From contig NZ_BAVS01000013.1 of the NCBI RefSeq assembly GCF_000521485.1, forward strand, positions 24,580 to 88,579: 64,000 bases of DNA, in the 5' to 3' direction. The position numbers and the translations under genes were made by a program. Source of the stretch: Gracilibacillus boraciitolerans JCM 21714. GTDB taxonomy: Bacteria > Bacillota > Bacilli > Bacillales > Amphibacillaceae. Every line of letters begins with the position of its first letter. Position 1 is the first letter of the stretch. This document shows positions 40,279 to 50,833 of the stretch, in pieces. The notes under the pieces were generated by a model. It searched no databases. It worked only from the letters and a program-made list of their open reading frames with translations, and had not been told where the DNA came from.

Positions 40279-40963
40279 ATGTTAGAGGTTCACCAGTTAA
40301 CGGTAGAAATCGGAAGAGACACCATTTTAGAGAATGTGGATTTTCTTGTACCTGATGGGAGTATTGTAGGTCTTATTGGTCATAATGGTGCAGGGAAATC
40401 TACTGTTATGAAGACAATAATGGGCTGGCAGAATAAAAAGGAAGGTTCCATTATTTTAAACAAAATTAATCAAGAGCAATCATTTGTAAATTTTAAAAAG
40501 CAACTATCATACATACCAGAGGAACCTTTTTTATTACCGGAGTTAACCACGATGCAGCATTTTCAACTCTATGGGCAAAGCTATCAGATTGACGAGGATA
40601 CATTTACAGAGCGCACTAAACAACTCTCAGAGCAGTTTGAAATAGCGGATAAAATGAATGAATATCCGGAAGCACTATCAAAAGGAATGCGACAAAAAGT
40701 GCAAACGATTTGTGCCTTCTTACCAGATGTATCGCTTTTGCTAATTGATGAGCCATTTATGGGATTGGATGTACATGCTTCTCAAGATTTACAGGAACTT
40801 TTAATAGAAGCGGAATAATGGAACGAGTATTCTTTTAACTTCTCATCAACTTGAAAGAATGGAGGAGATGGCAGATTCCTATATTATGCTTCATAAAGGA
40901 AAAGTAGAAGAGAAGGGCGCAATCGCAGAGTTCCAATCTTTAACGAGGAGAACTCTCAAATGA
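40279..40963 (+). CDS. ABC transporter ATP-binding protein (EcsA-like, frameshifted)
   Basis: About 227 aa. Walker A GLIGHNGAGKSTV, Q-loop SYIPEEPFLLPELT, signature ALSKGMRQKVQ, Walker B VSLLLIDEPFMGLD and switch His in LLTSHQLERME. The frame breaks at about 40809-40814, where two bases seem missing (EARNNGTSILLTSH expected). SKGMRQK resembles EcsA of B. subtilis, an exporter that affects protein secretion and regulated membrane proteolysis. ATG 40279; a seven-G run lies in the leader near its ribosome site. It overlaps the permease gene by 4 nt. Confidence 0.85.
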
Positions 40964-42384
40964 AAGATACTATGTCAATTTTAAAATTTTTAAAGAAGAA
41001 TCGAATGATTAAGAAACAGCGATTATATAAACTGGCATTTGGTGTTGCATTTGACTGGACAATCACTATTTATACAGGATTCTTTCTCTTTATGTTACTG
41101 TTCATTGCTTATGATGTATTAAAATCAATGGAAACTGTACTTATTACATATCAAGATCTTGTGCAACCATTTTTACCATTAGTTATTATAGGATTAGTAG
41201 TCGGCATGCTTTTCCAATCCTTTCAATCTCCTGGCGTACTTATTACCAGTGCTGAGTGGAAGCTAACATCGCTCCCATATGATGTACGTAAAATATGGTT
41301 ATATCAGTTTGGGAAAGGGATACAAAAACGCTTTATCGGTATTTTTGTTATTTTTCTTCTTCTTTTGCTCATTACGCCGATAACGGCTGACTTTTTATTA
41401 CAATGGTACGGAACGATAACCCTTGTTTCGATATTAACGCTTTTGCCACAATGGTATTTTTACCAGATTGATGGGTTTAAAAAATTAGGCATATATCTAA
41501 TTGGAATTATTGTATTGGGAATTTTGAGAATAGCCTTTATATGGATAGATGATTCTTCCTTGTTTGTTTACGCTGTCATACTATTGTTAGCTTGTCTTCA
41601 TATATGGATGTGGCCAAGAAAATTAGCACATACAAATTGGATGAAAGTAGTCGAAAAAAGTGATCAAAAAGTATGGAATATGTTCTTTATTCAACAAATG
41701 AGTAGAATGGATCAAGTTGAAAATCAGCGGAAAAATTATTTTCTTCAGTCGCTTTTTAAGTCCAAAAAGAAACCCTTACCATATCCCTATCAAAATCCGA
41801 TAATTGTTTTGCGTAAATTATGGTTCCGCAGTATCGGGAGCAATTTACAAGGTCTATACATCACCTTGTTTGCAATTGTAGCTTGTATGTTCATATTAAG
41901 TTCGCGAGGATCCTTATTATTGCAGGGTATTGGTGCAGCTTTATCTATTTTTATGTTTGTGCAGATGATGAATAGTTATTTTGGTTTGATCTTTAAAGAT
42001 AAATTGTTTCATAGTCTTCCCTGGAATATGCAGACAATAAATAAGGCGTTTAAATCAATATTAAATGGAGCAAGTATTGTACTTGTTATTGTAATTACTA
42101 TTGCGATAATCACGGTGAATACGGTAAATGGACTGTTAATAACTCAATTGACTTTTATCTGTATTTCCCTTTATTCACTATTAGAATTAAAGTTAGAAAA
42201 GCGTATGCAGCAACTTAATCAGAAATGGTTCAAACCATATTTTTTAGATGAAATAATGGTTATTCTAATTTATAGTGCAATAGCAACTAGTCTGTATTAT
42301 CCAGTTGTTCTTATATTTGTTTTTGTTATAATCGTGCACCTAATTAAAATACAGTATTTTCCATCATCAATTGACTCAGATTAA
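40960..42384 (+). CDS. ABC transporter permease (EcsB-like)
   Basis: 474 aa with about ten hydrophobic helices grouped as four near the N-terminus (45-135), two to four in the middle (150-225) and the rest after residue 300, with a charged cytosolic loop around residues 230-285. The layout and pairing with an EcsA-like ATPase suggest EcsB, but the sequence is divergent and I rely on context. ATG 40960 overlaps the ATPase stop (ATGA). Confidence 0.7.
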   Translation: MKDTMSILKFLKKNRMIKKQRLYKLAFGVAFDWTITIYTGFFLFMLLFIAYDVLKSMETVLITYQDLVQPFLPLVIIGLVVGMLFQSFQSPGVLITSAEWKLTSLPYDVRKIWLYQFGKGIQKRFIGIFVIFLLLLLITPITADFLLQWYGTITLVSILTLLPQWYFYQIDGFKKLGIYLIGIIVLGILRIAFIWIDDSSLFVYAVILLLACLHIWMWPRKLAHTNWMKVVEKSDQKVWNMFFIQQMSRMDQVENQRKNYFLQSLFKSKKKPLPYPYQNPIIVLRKLWFRSIGSNLQGLYITLFAIVACMFILSSRGSLLLQGIGAALSIFMFVQMMNSYFGLIFKDKLFHSLPWNMQTINKAFKSILNGASIVLVIVITIAIITVNTVNGLLITQLTFICISLYSLLELKLEKRMQQLNQKWFKPYFLDEIMVILIYSAIATSLYYPVVLIFVFVIIVHLIKIQYFPSSIDSD

Positions 42385-42437
42385 TTGTTTGCCTATAATA
42401 CGAGTTATATAAAAAAGTGAAAGAGAGGGTGTAAGGG

Positions 42438-42914
42438 ATGGAACAAGCAAAGGATCACTATTTAAGCAAAAAGCAAGACCCTTCCTTAAAATTATTTGTT
42501 GTGCTATCTAAAGCCTATCGTGCTGTTTCTGATCAAGTGGCTAAAGATATCAGAAGTCACGGTTTAAACACAACAGATTTTGCGGTAATGGAGCTATTAT
42601 ACCATCAGGGAGAACAACCATTACAAAAAATTGGCGATAAAATATTATTAGCAAGTGGCAGTATTACATATGTAGTAGATAAATTAGAAAAAAAAGACTT
42701 AGTAAAACGAAAACCTTGTCCAGAGGATCGAAGAATTACCTATGCTTTGCTTACAGAACAAGGTCAAAAATTACTATATGATATTTTTCCTGAGCATTGG
42801 AAACAAATAGAGGCAATTACGGCTGGATTAAATGAAACAGAAAAGAGAGAAGCGATTCAATTGTTGAAACAGTTAGGCAGGTATGCAGACGAGTTTGCTA
42901 ACAATGAGTTGTAA
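42438..42914 (+). CDS. MarR-family transcriptional regulator (MhqR-like)
   Basis: 158 aa. A winged-helix core: FAVMELLYHQGEQPLQKIGDK, recognition helix GSITYVVDKLEKKDLVKR and wing CPEDRRITYALLTEQG. Length and the PEDRR wing resemble MhqR, which in B. subtilis represses quinone-detoxifying dioxygenases; a single Cys (KPCPEDRR) could be a sensor. No obvious target gene is adjacent on its own promoter, since the following gene has a sigma-B promoter. Start ATG behind agagggtg. Confidence 0.82.
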   Translation: MEQAKDHYLSKKQDPSLKLFVVLSKAYRAVSDQVAKDIRSHGLNTTDFAVMELLYHQGEQPLQKIGDKILLASGSITYVVDKLEKKDLVKRKPCPEDRRITYALLTEQGQKLLYDIFPEHWKQIEAITAGLNETEKREAIQLLKQLGRYADEFANNEL

Positions 42915-42919
42915 TTAAT

Positions 42920-42945
42920 GTTTAAGTGTTGTTTTTAATGGGTAT
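42920..42945 (+). promoter_or_regulatory. Consensus sigma-B promoter
   Basis: GTTTAA (42920-42925), 14 nt, GGGTAT (42940-42945): an exact match to the B. subtilis general-stress promoter consensus. It lies 39 nt before the glutaredoxin-like gene. Confidence 0.85.
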
Positions 42946-42983
42946 ATACTACTATAGATTAACAAAGGTCAGGAGGAGAGCCC

Positions 42984-43223
42984 ATGGAAAAACAACAGAT
43001 AGATATTTATATTAGTAATAATTGTAATGAGAGTAACGAGGCTATAGACTACTTAACACAGCGAAATATTGATTTTTCGATTAAAAATATTTCTCAACAT
43101 AAAGAATATTTATATGAGCTGCATCAACAGGAAATCTACATAACACCAGCGATAATTATCGATAAAAATCACCAAATTCTTGGATTCCAACAGAATAAAA
43201 TTACTGAACTGATAAAGGCATAA
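42984..43223 (+). CDS. Glutaredoxin-like small protein
   Basis: 79 aa with the glutaredoxin/thioredoxin-like pattern: beta strand IDIYISNNC, helix NEAIDYLTQRNIDF, cis-Pro TPAIIID and GFQQNKITELI. The active site reads NCNES, so it has one cysteine only and would act as a monothiol protein. It may couple with bacillithiol or bind iron-sulfur; this is inference. Strong ribosome site aggaggag (42970-42977). The consensus sigma-B promoter makes it a likely general stress protein. Confidence 0.75.
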   Translation: MEKQQIDIYISNNCNESNEAIDYLTQRNIDFSIKNISQHKEYLYELHQQEIYITPAIIIDKNHQILGFQQNKITELIKA

Positions 43224-43284
43224 GAACGATTTGACCCTTTTTGCATAGGCTAATAGCAAAGTAGACTTCAGGGAGGGAGAGGAC

Positions 43285-43626
43285 ATGGATTATAGATATA
43301 ATGGTTACATGGGTAACCCTAATCCTTATTACCAGCCAAAAATTAATTCATACCAACCACCGACATATATGTCAACAATGCCAATAACACCTTTTCAATA
43401 CTATCAGAAGCCATTGCTGCCAAATCCTTATGAGGGTTTTTCAACATCACAACCATCTTACTTTACGAAACAAAATAATCCGATGCTTCATTATTTTAAA
43501 GATAAAAATGGTGAAATGGATCTGGATAAGGTCTTTCAAACCGTTAATCAATTAGCCAATACGTATCAGCAAGTCTCGCCACTATTCAAAAATGTAGGAA
43601 GTATATTAAAGACTTTTCAAAAATAA
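43285..43626 (+). CDS. yppG: YppG-like protein
   Basis: 113 aa. The first 75 residues are rich in Tyr, Pro, Asn and Gln (NPYYQPKINSYQPPTYM), like spore-coat or surface proteins. The C-terminal segment HYFKDKNGEMDLDKVFQTVN..TYQQVSPLFKNVG is the conserved YppG core. Function unknown. Start ATG behind gggagg; a terminator follows. Confidence 0.8.
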   Translation: MDYRYNGYMGNPNPYYQPKINSYQPPTYMSTMPITPFQYYQKPLLPNPYEGFSTSQPSYFTKQNNPMLHYFKDKNGEMDLDKVFQTVNQLANTYQQVSPLFKNVGSILKTFQK

Positions 43627-43633
43627 TAGTCTT

Positions 43634-43668
43634 AAATCCTTGTCGAATGAGACAAGGATTTCTATTTT
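43634..43668 (+). terminator. Terminator of yppG
   Basis: An 11-bp perfect stem (aaatccttgtc with gacaaggattt), a 6-nt loop and a T-rich tail. Confidence 0.85.
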
Positions 43669-43746
43669 TTTTAAAAATAGGTGTAGAAATAAATGAAAAC
43701 GGAAATAGGAGAATACATAGGAAAAATTATTTAGGAGGTAATAGCT

Positions 43747-44466
43747 GTGACTGCATGTCTGCTTATCCATGGTTTTACAGGTGGACCATATGAAGTAGAG
43801 CCTCTGGCAATATATTTAAAGGAAAAAACGGATTGGCATGTGGAAATCCCAAGTTTGCCTGGACACGGGCTAGGGGAAGGCAAAGACTTAAACCTGGCAG
43901 ATGTAACCTATAAAGATTGGATTAATAAAGCAGAAGAAGTATATTTAAAATTAGCAACACAACATACAACCATTTACTTGGTTGGTTTTTCTATGGGTGG
44001 AATGATTACAGCATACTTAGCGGCGAAATATAGTGTGAAAGGCTTGGTATTGTTGTCGACATCCCGAAAATACATCAGTATTCCGCAAATCGGTGTAACA
44101 CTAGTAGATTTCTCCCAAAAGGCAGTTAGGAAAAAGTTGAAAAACGATCCCTTATTTTCCCATTATATTAGCAAATATGGAGCAGTGCCAGTAAAATCAA
44201 CGATAGAATTTCTGAAGTGCATGAGATTTACTAAACCATATCTAAAACGAATTCATTGTCCAGTCTTTATCGCACAAGGTATTCAAGATGGGATTGTTCC
44301 ATATAAATCAGCTCACTATCTAGATAAAGAAATTCCTGCTGATGCTGAAATTATCTATTTTCATGATTCCAGGCATTTAATTTGCCTCGGCGAAGATAAA
44401 GACCTGGTAGTCGAAGCGGTGTATCAGTTTTTAAAGAAAGAGAACAAGAAGCTCACGAACCATTGA
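43747..44466 (+). CDS. est: Carboxylesterase, alpha/beta hydrolase (Est30 type)
   Basis: 239 aa. Oxyanion-hole turn LIHGFTGGPYEV, nucleophile elbow VGFSMGGMI, acid in AQGIQDGIVPY and catalytic histidine in HDSRHLI. Matches the compact thermostable esterase Est30 and its Bacillus relatives, which cleave short-chain esters and monoglycerides in the cytosol. GTG start behind ttaggaggt. It converges with the DMT transporter gene, 12 nt between the ends. Confidence 0.88.
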   Translation: MTACLLIHGFTGGPYEVEPLAIYLKEKTDWHVEIPSLPGHGLGEGKDLNLADVTYKDWINKAEEVYLKLATQHTTIYLVGFSMGGMITAYLAAKYSVKGLVLLSTSRKYISIPQIGVTLVDFSQKAVRKKLKNDPLFSHYISKYGAVPVKSTIEFLKCMRFTKPYLKRIHCPVFIAQGIQDGIVPYKSAHYLDKEIPADAEIIYFHDSRHLICLGEDKDLVVEAVYQFLKKENKKLTNH

Positions 44467-44478
44467 TGGCTATATGAG

Positions 44479-45385
44479 TTAACTATGATCGATGGTGATC
44501 TTCATCTTTCTGTTTCTTCTGGTACTGGCAACGAAGAGTACTAAACCAAAGATAACAATCATTCCTCCAAGCCATTGAGACCACGTGATCCACTCTCCCA
44601 GAATGAAATAAGCTAAAATAGAAGCTCCAATCGGTTCAAAAAGAATACTCATAGATATCAAGGAAGTACTCACCCATTTCAACGCCCAATTCAAAAGGTT
44701 AAGACCTAAGATGGTAGGAATAATTGCTAATGCAGCGAATAGCATCCACTCATTTGGTTGATAGCCTGTTAGAGGATTTGCCATTACTACGTTATATATG
44801 ATAATCAAAATCCCGCCAATGCCATAAGCAATAAAGGTATAACTCATCACAGATATTTTCGTTCGCACCCCTTGCCCCCAGTAAAAAATAAAACGTAATA
44901 AAGATAGCACCAATGAAGGCGAGGGAATCACCATACAGTGCTTCGTTGGCAAGCTGAAAATCTCCCCATGCGATAATTATACTCCCGAAAATGGCAATTA
45001 ACATACTGATAACAGTACCAGCAGAAAACCTTTCCTGAAAAAAGAAATAGGTACCAATGAAAGCAAAAATCGGTTGTAGTGTAACGATTACTACAGAACT
45101 AGCAACAGATGTATATTGAAAAGATTCAAACCACACAATAAAATGTAAGGCCAAACTAACGCCAGCCAGGATAGTGAAAAGCCAATCTCTAGCTGCAAGT
45201 TTTTTAAATTCTTCTCTTTTTTTAAACCAGACATATGGCAGTAATATAAGACTGGCAAATAATAAACGGTAATTTGCGATTACAGCTGATGGAACATCAT
45301 CAGCCAGTTTAACAAGAACAGCAGTCGTTGATACAGAAAGTACTCCTATGACTATAGCCAAATACGGAATGATTTGTTTATTCAC
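44479..45385 (-). CDS. EamA/DMT-family transporter (frameshifted)
   Basis: About 302 aa with ten predicted membrane helices in two EamA repeats: the first around NYRLLFASLILLPYVWF and YTSVASSVVIVTLQPIFAF, the second ending LFEPIGASILAYFILGEWI..GMIVIFGLVLF. Drug/metabolite exporters of this family carry amino acids or purines; the substrate is unknown. The frame breaks at the five-C run 44875-44879; with four it reads FYFLLGQGVRTKISV. GTG start at 45385 without a strong ribosome site. Confidence 0.82.
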
Positions 45386-45564
45386 GACATCACCTACATC
45401 ACGATTTTAGATTAGTTGTTTTTCTTAGTATAACAATTATTCCACTAATTCATAATAAAAACTATTAGGAATCAAAATAAAATATTTGAAATGATATGAA
45501 ATATTTTATAGAATATTATCGAAGAGTGTGTTATGATGTAATAATCCATTGAGTGGTCATTTAT

Positions 45565-45598
45565 AAGCCTCTTCCGTCTGTGGAGGAAGGCTTTTTTC
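45565..45598 (+). terminator. Terminator-like hairpin in the cshA leader region
   Basis: aagcctcttcc (45565-45575) pairs with ggaggaaggctt (45582-45593), leaving one bulged A, and a six-T tract follows. It lies 190 nt before cshA and behind a tatgat -10 at 45533-45538, so a short leader RNA may end here (attenuation). The rest of the 45386-45789 gap shows no gene. Confidence 0.6.
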
Positions 45599-45789
45599 AT
45601 TGTTATTCGTATGTATCATAGTTGACTGAGCAAGATTTCTTACGATAACGACAAATTACACAGATAACTTATCCTATCTTTAATGCATAATTTATTTATG
45701 TAAATATTAAAACTGGGATACACTTAAAATAACGACGAAAAAATGATAATAGATGAGATTTATAAAGCAAAAAGGAGTAGAAGTTAATA

Positions 45790-47256
45790 GTGACAAATTT
45801 TAATGAGTTAGGTATTTCAGAGCCAATTATGAAAGCAATAGAAAAAATGGGGGGGTTTGAAGAAGCAACACCAATTCAAGCACAAACGATTCCGTTAGGT
45901 CTTGAAGGAAAAGACGTTATTGGACAAGCACAAACAGGTACAGGAAAAACAGCTGCGTTTGGTATTCCAATGATCGAAAAAATCAACCCGCAGGAACGTA
46001 AAATTCAAGGACTTATCGTAGCACCTACAAGAGAATTAGCGATTCAGGTTTCAGAGGAAATCCATAAAATAGCAAAATTCAAAGGTCTTCGTACGCTTCC
46101 TGTTTATGGTGGACAACACATGGAACGCCAAATCAAAGCATTGAAGGATGGTCCACATATTGTCGTAGCTACACCAGGACGTCTACTGGATCATTTACGT
46201 CGTCGTACTATACGTGTTGATAATGTCCACACGGCAGTATTGGATGAAGCAGATGAAATGTTAAACATGGGCTTTATTGATGATATTCGTGATATCTTAA
46301 AGGCTATTCCAGAGGATCGTCAAACATTACTTTTCTCTGCTACAATGCCAAAAGAAATCCGTAATATTGCAGCAACACTTATGAAAAACCCAGAAGAAGT
46401 AAAAGTGAAGTCAAAAGAAATGACCGTATCAAATATCGATCAATTCTTTGTAGAAGTACATGAAAAGCAAAAATTTGATACACTAACAAATTTAATGGAC
46501 ATTCATGTACCAGAATTAGCAATTATTTTTGGTCGAACTAAAAAACGTGTCGATGAACTTACAGATGGTTTACAAGCTCGAGGATTCCGCGCTGAAGGTA
46601 TTCATGGTGATCTAACACAAGGTAAACGTAGTTCTGTATTGAGTCAGTTTAAATCTGGACGTATCGAAATTTTAGTAGCGACAGATGTTGCAGCACGTGG
46701 GTTGGATATTTCAGGTGTTACACATGTGTATAACTTTGATATTCCTCAGGATCCTGAGAGCTATGTACACCGTATTGGTCGTACAGGCCGCGCTGGAAAA
46801 ACGGGTGAAGCTATTTCCTTTATTACACCTAGAGAAATAGCGCATTTACATTTAATTGAAAAAGTAACAAATAGTAAAATAAAACGTTTGACTGCTCCAA
46901 GTTACGATGAGGCAAAACGTGGACAACAGCAGCTGACAGTTGATAAATTGATTAAAATAATTGAAAAGAAAGAATTACAGGATTATCGTGAGACAGCTAG
47001 CGAGTTATTGGACGAATATGATTCCGTAACGATTGTTTCAGCTGCATTAAAAATGTTAACAAAAGAAAGAAGATTGACACCTGTAACGCTTTCTTCCGTA
47101 CAACCAGTTAGCGTGAAAAAAGGTGGAAATAAAGGGAACAATAGTAATTTTAGAAATGATAAACGTAGTGGATATGGCCGTAAGGGTAAACAACAACAAA
47201 GTGGTGGTCGTAACCGTAAATTTCAAAACAACCGTACCAATAAAGGGAACAGATAA
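45790..47256 (+). CDS. cshA: DEAD-box RNA helicase CshA
   Basis: A 488-aa ATP-dependent RNA helicase of the degradosome and cold-shock response. Q motif [24 protein letters not shown], Ia [56 protein letters not shown]. The C-terminal tail is basic and rich in Gly, Asn and Gln, as in Bacillus CshA. A seven-G run (about 45849) makes [11 protein letters not shown], one Gly too many. GTG start behind aaaggag (45771-45777). In B. subtilis this gene also precedes the rhomboid/acpS/alr region. Confidence 0.95.
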   Translation: MTNFNELGISEPIMKAIEKMGGFEEATPIQAQTIPLGLEGKDVIGQAQTGTGKTAAFGIPMIEKINPQERKIQGLIVAPTRELAIQVSEEIHKIAKFKGLRTLPVYGGQHMERQIKALKDGPHIVVATPGRLLDHLRRRTIRVDNVHTAVLDEADEMLNMGFIDDIRDILKAIPEDRQTLLFSATMPKEIRNIAATLMKNPEEVKVKSKEMTVSNIDQFFVEVHEKQKFDTLTNLMDIHVPELAIIFGRTKKRVDELTDGLQARGFRAEGIHGDLTQGKRSSVLSQFKSGRIEILVATDVAARGLDISGVTHVYNFDIPQDPESYVHRIGRTGRAGKTGEAISFITPREIAHLHLIEKVTNSKIKRLTAPSYDEAKRGQQQLTVDKLIKIIEKKELQDYRETASELLDEYDSVTIVSAALKMLTKERRLTPVTLSSVQPVSVKKGGNKGNNSNFRNDKRSGYGRKGKQQQSGGRNRKFQNNRTNKGNR

Positions 47257-47264
47257 ATAACATA

Positions 47265-47307
47265 GAAAAAAAGGATGCTCGCCTAGTGTGGTCGAGTGTC
47301 CTTTTTT
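47265..47307 (+). terminator. Terminator of cshA
   Basis: ggatgctcg pairs with cgagtgtcc (two wobble pairs), flanked by A and T tracts that extend the stem. Confidence 0.82.
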
Positions 47308-47332
47308 GTTGAATTAATCTATTAAAAACTAA

Positions 47333-47776
47333 TTAAATAAGAAATATCGCTACAAGTGCCAGGATGGGTATACCTAAAGTTGTCATATATCCAATAAGTG
47401 ACAATGATCTCACATAGCTTTGCTCCTGTGGATTAAGCTTTGTAGCTTCTTCCGTCACTTCTGATTTAACTTGCTGAATTTGAATGAAACTATATATAAT
47501 CACAGCTAAGATAATTAAAACAGGAACAATCAGACTAACAATGGACAGATCTTCTGAGCCCATAAAGGTAAAACCTAAAATAAGCAAAAAGATTGGGATA
47601 GCTTCTATTAATGCCACTTGGATAAAGAAGCGGATTTGATCTTTCTGCAAGCCTTTATAATGAAATTCACTTCGTTTGATCCGGTACGATAGTCCTCTCA
47701 TTAATCTTTTAAATGCGAATAAAATGCCGAGTCCAGCAACGACTGCTGCGATAGTGCATAACCATAGTGCTAACAT
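47333..47776 (-). CDS. Hypothetical four-helix membrane protein
   Basis: 147 aa with helices at about 3-23, 50-70, 78-98 and 126-146 and a basic cytosolic loop (KRLMRGLSYRIKRSEF). I recognise no functional family, though the short paired helices resemble small ATP synthase-related membrane proteins found next to rhomboid genes in Bacilli. The ribosome site contains a seven-G run (47785-47791, minus strand aaggggggagg-like), probably inflated. Confidence 0.6.
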   Translation of the reverse strand: MLALWLCTIAAVVAGLGILFAFKRLMRGLSYRIKRSEFHYKGLQKDQIRFFIQVALIEAIPIFLLILGFTFMGSEDLSIVSLIVPVLIILAVIIYSFIQIQQVKSEVTEEATKLNPQEQSYVRSLSLIGYMTTLGIPILALVAIFLI

Positions 47777-47848
47777 TTGATCCTCCCCCCCTTAAGTTTT
47801 AAAGTATTAGCCGGAGCCATTTCCGGTTTGACATGCACGATATACTTT

Positions 47849-48619
47849 CTATAAAAAGCTGGATATTAAACCAAGTAAGACTAAAATAATAAGTGCTCCA
47901 ACAACTATTGGTTTAAGATAAGGTTTATAACGATATCTTTTTTTGTTCCAGCGATTTGGATCAAATCCAATATCATCATCTACTACTTTTCGTCGACGTA
48001 TATACTTCCGTGGTGAGAAGGGTTCCACGTTTTTTAACAAGACTGGTCCTAGAGCAAATCCCCCCCCAATAAATCCAAATATGTGCCCCCCCGCGATATT
48101 AATATTGTCGCGTAGGAATGTCATCACCAGACTAATCACTGAAATAATGAGAATTAATTTAGCATTTTGTGGATCAATTAACCTTTTTTCAAAAAACACC
48201 ATAAACAGATATAAGCCAAACAGTCCAAAGATGGCACCGGAAGCTCCGACATGAACATAGGTTGGACTAGGTTCCACTACATAAGTTAAAATATTGGCTG
48301 CAATTCCAGCAAAAAAGTAAACAAGTAAAAATCTTAATTTTCCTAGCATTTGTTCTAATGCGGGTGCAAATATTACCAATGCAAAAGAATTGAACGCGAT
48401 ATGACCCACTCCGCTATGAAGAAAAATAGGTGTAATCAGACGCCAGTATTCGCCTTGGTCTATCAGGTAATTCGATCCTAATCCATAATAATAAACCCAA
48501 TCTCCTATAACTGGTACAAAGGCCGTTAGCAGCCAGATGCCAATTTGAACCGCAATAATAATGGAGACTAGCGGATAAAAATGGAGAAAACCCTTAAAGC
48601 TTTCAGTCCGTATAAACAT
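47849..48619 (-). CDS. Rhomboid-family intramembrane serine protease
   Basis: 256 aa, six to seven membrane helices. Family marks: HSGVGHIAFNSFAL (H-x-x-x-N), catalytic Ser in HVGASGAIFG and catalytic His in AGGHIFGFIGG. It cleaves membrane proteins within the bilayer. Its place between cshA and acpS matches B. subtilis ydcA. Runs of eight C (48060-48067) and seven C (48085-48091) insert a Gly each (IGGGFAL, AGGHIF; relatives have one fewer). Confidence 0.9.
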   Translation of the reverse strand: MFIRTESFKGFLHFYPLVSIIIAVQIGIWLLTAFVPVIGDWVYYYGLGSNYLIDQGEYWRLITPIFLHSGVGHIAFNSFALVIFAPALEQMLGKLRFLLVYFFAGIAANILTYVVEPSPTYVHVGASGAIFGLFGLYLFMVFFEKRLIDPQNAKLILIISVISLVMTFLRDNINIAGGHIFGFIGGGFALGPVLLKNVEPFSPRKYIRRRKVVDDDIGFDPNRWNKKRYRYKPYLKPIVVGALIILVLLGLISSFL

Positions 48620-48845
48620 AACATTCTCCCTTTAAATTAATATTTCCTTTATCACAGCGCTAACAATCCATTCGATCCGCACTTAATATTTCAAGGAAGT
48701 TAAGTGGAAACAACGGATTGCAACCTCCTGATATGTCTTCCTTTATTTTAGCATAAGACAAATCAATAGTTACAGTAAAAGTAAGTCTCTGTTTTTAAAT
48801 TAGACCATTTTAAGCTATACTGACATTTAATTGGAGTTGATGGTT

Positions 48846-49211
48846 ATGATTCAGGGTATAGGTATTGATATAGTAGAATTAAACAGAATACGAATGATTT
48901 TAGAACGGCATCCAAAATTTATAGATCGTATTTTAACGAAAACAGAGAAAAGTACCTACTTTAAATTAGCAACGAAAAAAAGAAAAATTGAATATCTGGC
49001 AGGAAGGTTTGCAGCTAAAGAAGCATTTTCAAAAGCGTGGGGTACTGGAATAGGAAAATTGCGTTTTGCAGATATTGAAATTACAAATAACCAGACAGGT
49101 GCCCCTATACTAAAAACTAATGTGTTAAACAATGAGAAATGCTTTATTTCAATCTCTCACAGTGAACAATATGCAATTGCTCAGGTAATAATTGAAAGTG
49201 AATCTGCATAA
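48846..49211 (+). CDS. acpS: Holo-[acyl-carrier-protein] synthase
   Basis: AcpS moves 4'-phosphopantetheine from CoA onto acyl carrier protein. About 121 aa. Mg-binding Asp in IGIDIVELNRI and Glu in GRFAAKEAFSKA, then GTGIGKLRFADIEI and SISHSEQYAIA. A putative -10 (tatact, 48816-48821) lies upstream. ATG 48846 is used; ATG 48840 is closer to the ggag site and cannot be excluded. Confidence 0.93.
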   Translation: MIQGIGIDIVELNRIRMILERHPKFIDRILTKTEKSTYFKLATKKRKIEYLAGRFAAKEAFSKAWGTGIGKLRFADIEITNNQTGAPILKTNVLNNEKCFISISHSEQYAIAQVIIESESA

Positions 49212-49259
49212 TAAGAGAGGTTGTCTCATACTATTTTAATGCGGGTAGGAGGGAACAAG

Positions 49260-50779
49260 ATGTACATCGTAACCGCGAAAGAAATGTACGAAATAGACCG
49301 TTTTGCGATAGAAGAAGGGGGGGGAATGGCAGGAAAATTACTGATGGAGAATGCCGGATCACAAGTAGCGCATCACATTAAAGAAGATTATGCCATTGAT
49401 CAGAAAATAGCTATAGTTATCGGTGGAGGTAATAATGGTGGAGATGGTTTTGTCATCGCAAGATATTTGGTAGATACTGGCTTTGACGTATCTCTTTTTC
49501 AGTTAGTAACCGATGAGAAAATTAAGGGAGATTCAGCTTATCATAAGCAATTATGGATAAATCGATCAGGTGTGATAGAGCATGTGACGGAAGCAAGTCA
49601 ATTGCAGAAAAGACTAAGAGCGTTTGATATTGTTGTGGACGCAATTCTTGGGATTGGAGTATCAGGCCGTATTCGTGAGCCAATTCGAAATATGATAGCT
49701 GTTATCAATCAATTAGATATCATTCGAATTGCAGTAGATATTCCAAGTGGTTTACCTGCTAATGATGATGAAGATGTAGATATAGCTGTCAAAGCAAACC
49801 GAACTTTTATCATTGAAGCGCCAAAGGTATCTGCATTCTGTGAACCTACTAGTAAATATTATGGGGGATTGGGAAGTAATTAAAATAGGGATTCCAGCGC
49901 TTGCCTATTCAGATATAATGTCGAAAAGGATCTGGCGTAAACAGAATGTAAAGGAATCTTTTCCACAAAGAGATATTTATGCTCATAAAGGCTCCAATGG
50001 AAGAGGCGTTATAATCGGTGCGCAACCTACAATGCCTGGATCGGTGCTTTTGTCAGTGAGAGCTGCATTACGCTCGGGAGCTGGATTGATAACAGCTGCC
50101 ACTTTAAAAGAAAACATTCCAATTATTGCAAATGGATGTGTGGAAGCCACCTACCATGTATTACCGAATTTAACCGATCAACTTACAAAGAATGATCTGG
50201 AAGCAATACAACAACATGATGCAATCGCAGTAGGTATGGGAATGGGAAGAAGTAAGTCTGCATTGGTTTCATCTATTATCGAGAATGTAGACAAGCCGCT
50301 ACTGCTGGATGCTGATGGACTATATCACCTGAAGTCATTGTTAACTAAAAAAACGGAAAGAAAAGCTGCCATTATCATTACACCACATTATGGTGAAATG
50401 GCAATGCTGACGGACTTACCGGTTTCTGCTATTAAACAAGCGCCCTTTAAAATTTCCAGGCAATTTGCGACTAAGCACCAAGTATATGTGGTTCTGAAAG
50501 GGAAAAACACAATCATAACAGCACCTAATGGAGATCAAATTGTGAGCAATCAAGGAAACCCAGGGCTTGCAAAAGGTGGAACAGGTGATGTGTTATCAGG
50601 TATTCTACTAACAATGATTATGCAACATCAAAATATCCTGGAGGGGGCTAGCGAACGGATGCTACTTACACGGTAAGGCGGCAGATTTGCTGATTTCTCA
50701 AGAACAACATACCGAACACGATTTATTAGCTACTGATGTGATCGAAGGTCTATCGCAAGTATTTCGTATATTGTCTTAA
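49260..50779 (+). CDS. nnr: Bifunctional NAD(P)H-hydrate repair enzyme (two apparent frameshifts)
   Basis: Nnr repairs damaged NAD(P)HX. The N-terminal YjeF_N epimerase domain shows LLMENAGSQVA and GGGNNGGDGFVIARYL. The C-terminal ADP/ATP-dependent dehydratase (ribokinase-like) shows GSNGRGVIIGAQ, LLDADGLYHL, ITPHYGEMA and GNPGLAKGGTGDVLSGIL. Break 1 is the five-G run 49863-49867 (four expected, YYGDWEVIKIGIP). Break 2 is the five-G run 50643-50647 (four expected, LEGLANGCYLHGKAADLL). It ends RILS at 50779, about 505 aa. An eight-G run near the start adds a Gly. Confidence 0.92.
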
Positions 50780-50833
50780 CGGGTGATCGTGTTCCCTTTG
50801 TCCAGTCAGATGAGACAAAGGAGAGATATCGCG

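Noticed and set aside
45386..45789. Riboswitch upstream of cshA
   Set aside because: A terminator-like hairpin is present, but I find no conserved aptamer core that I can name.
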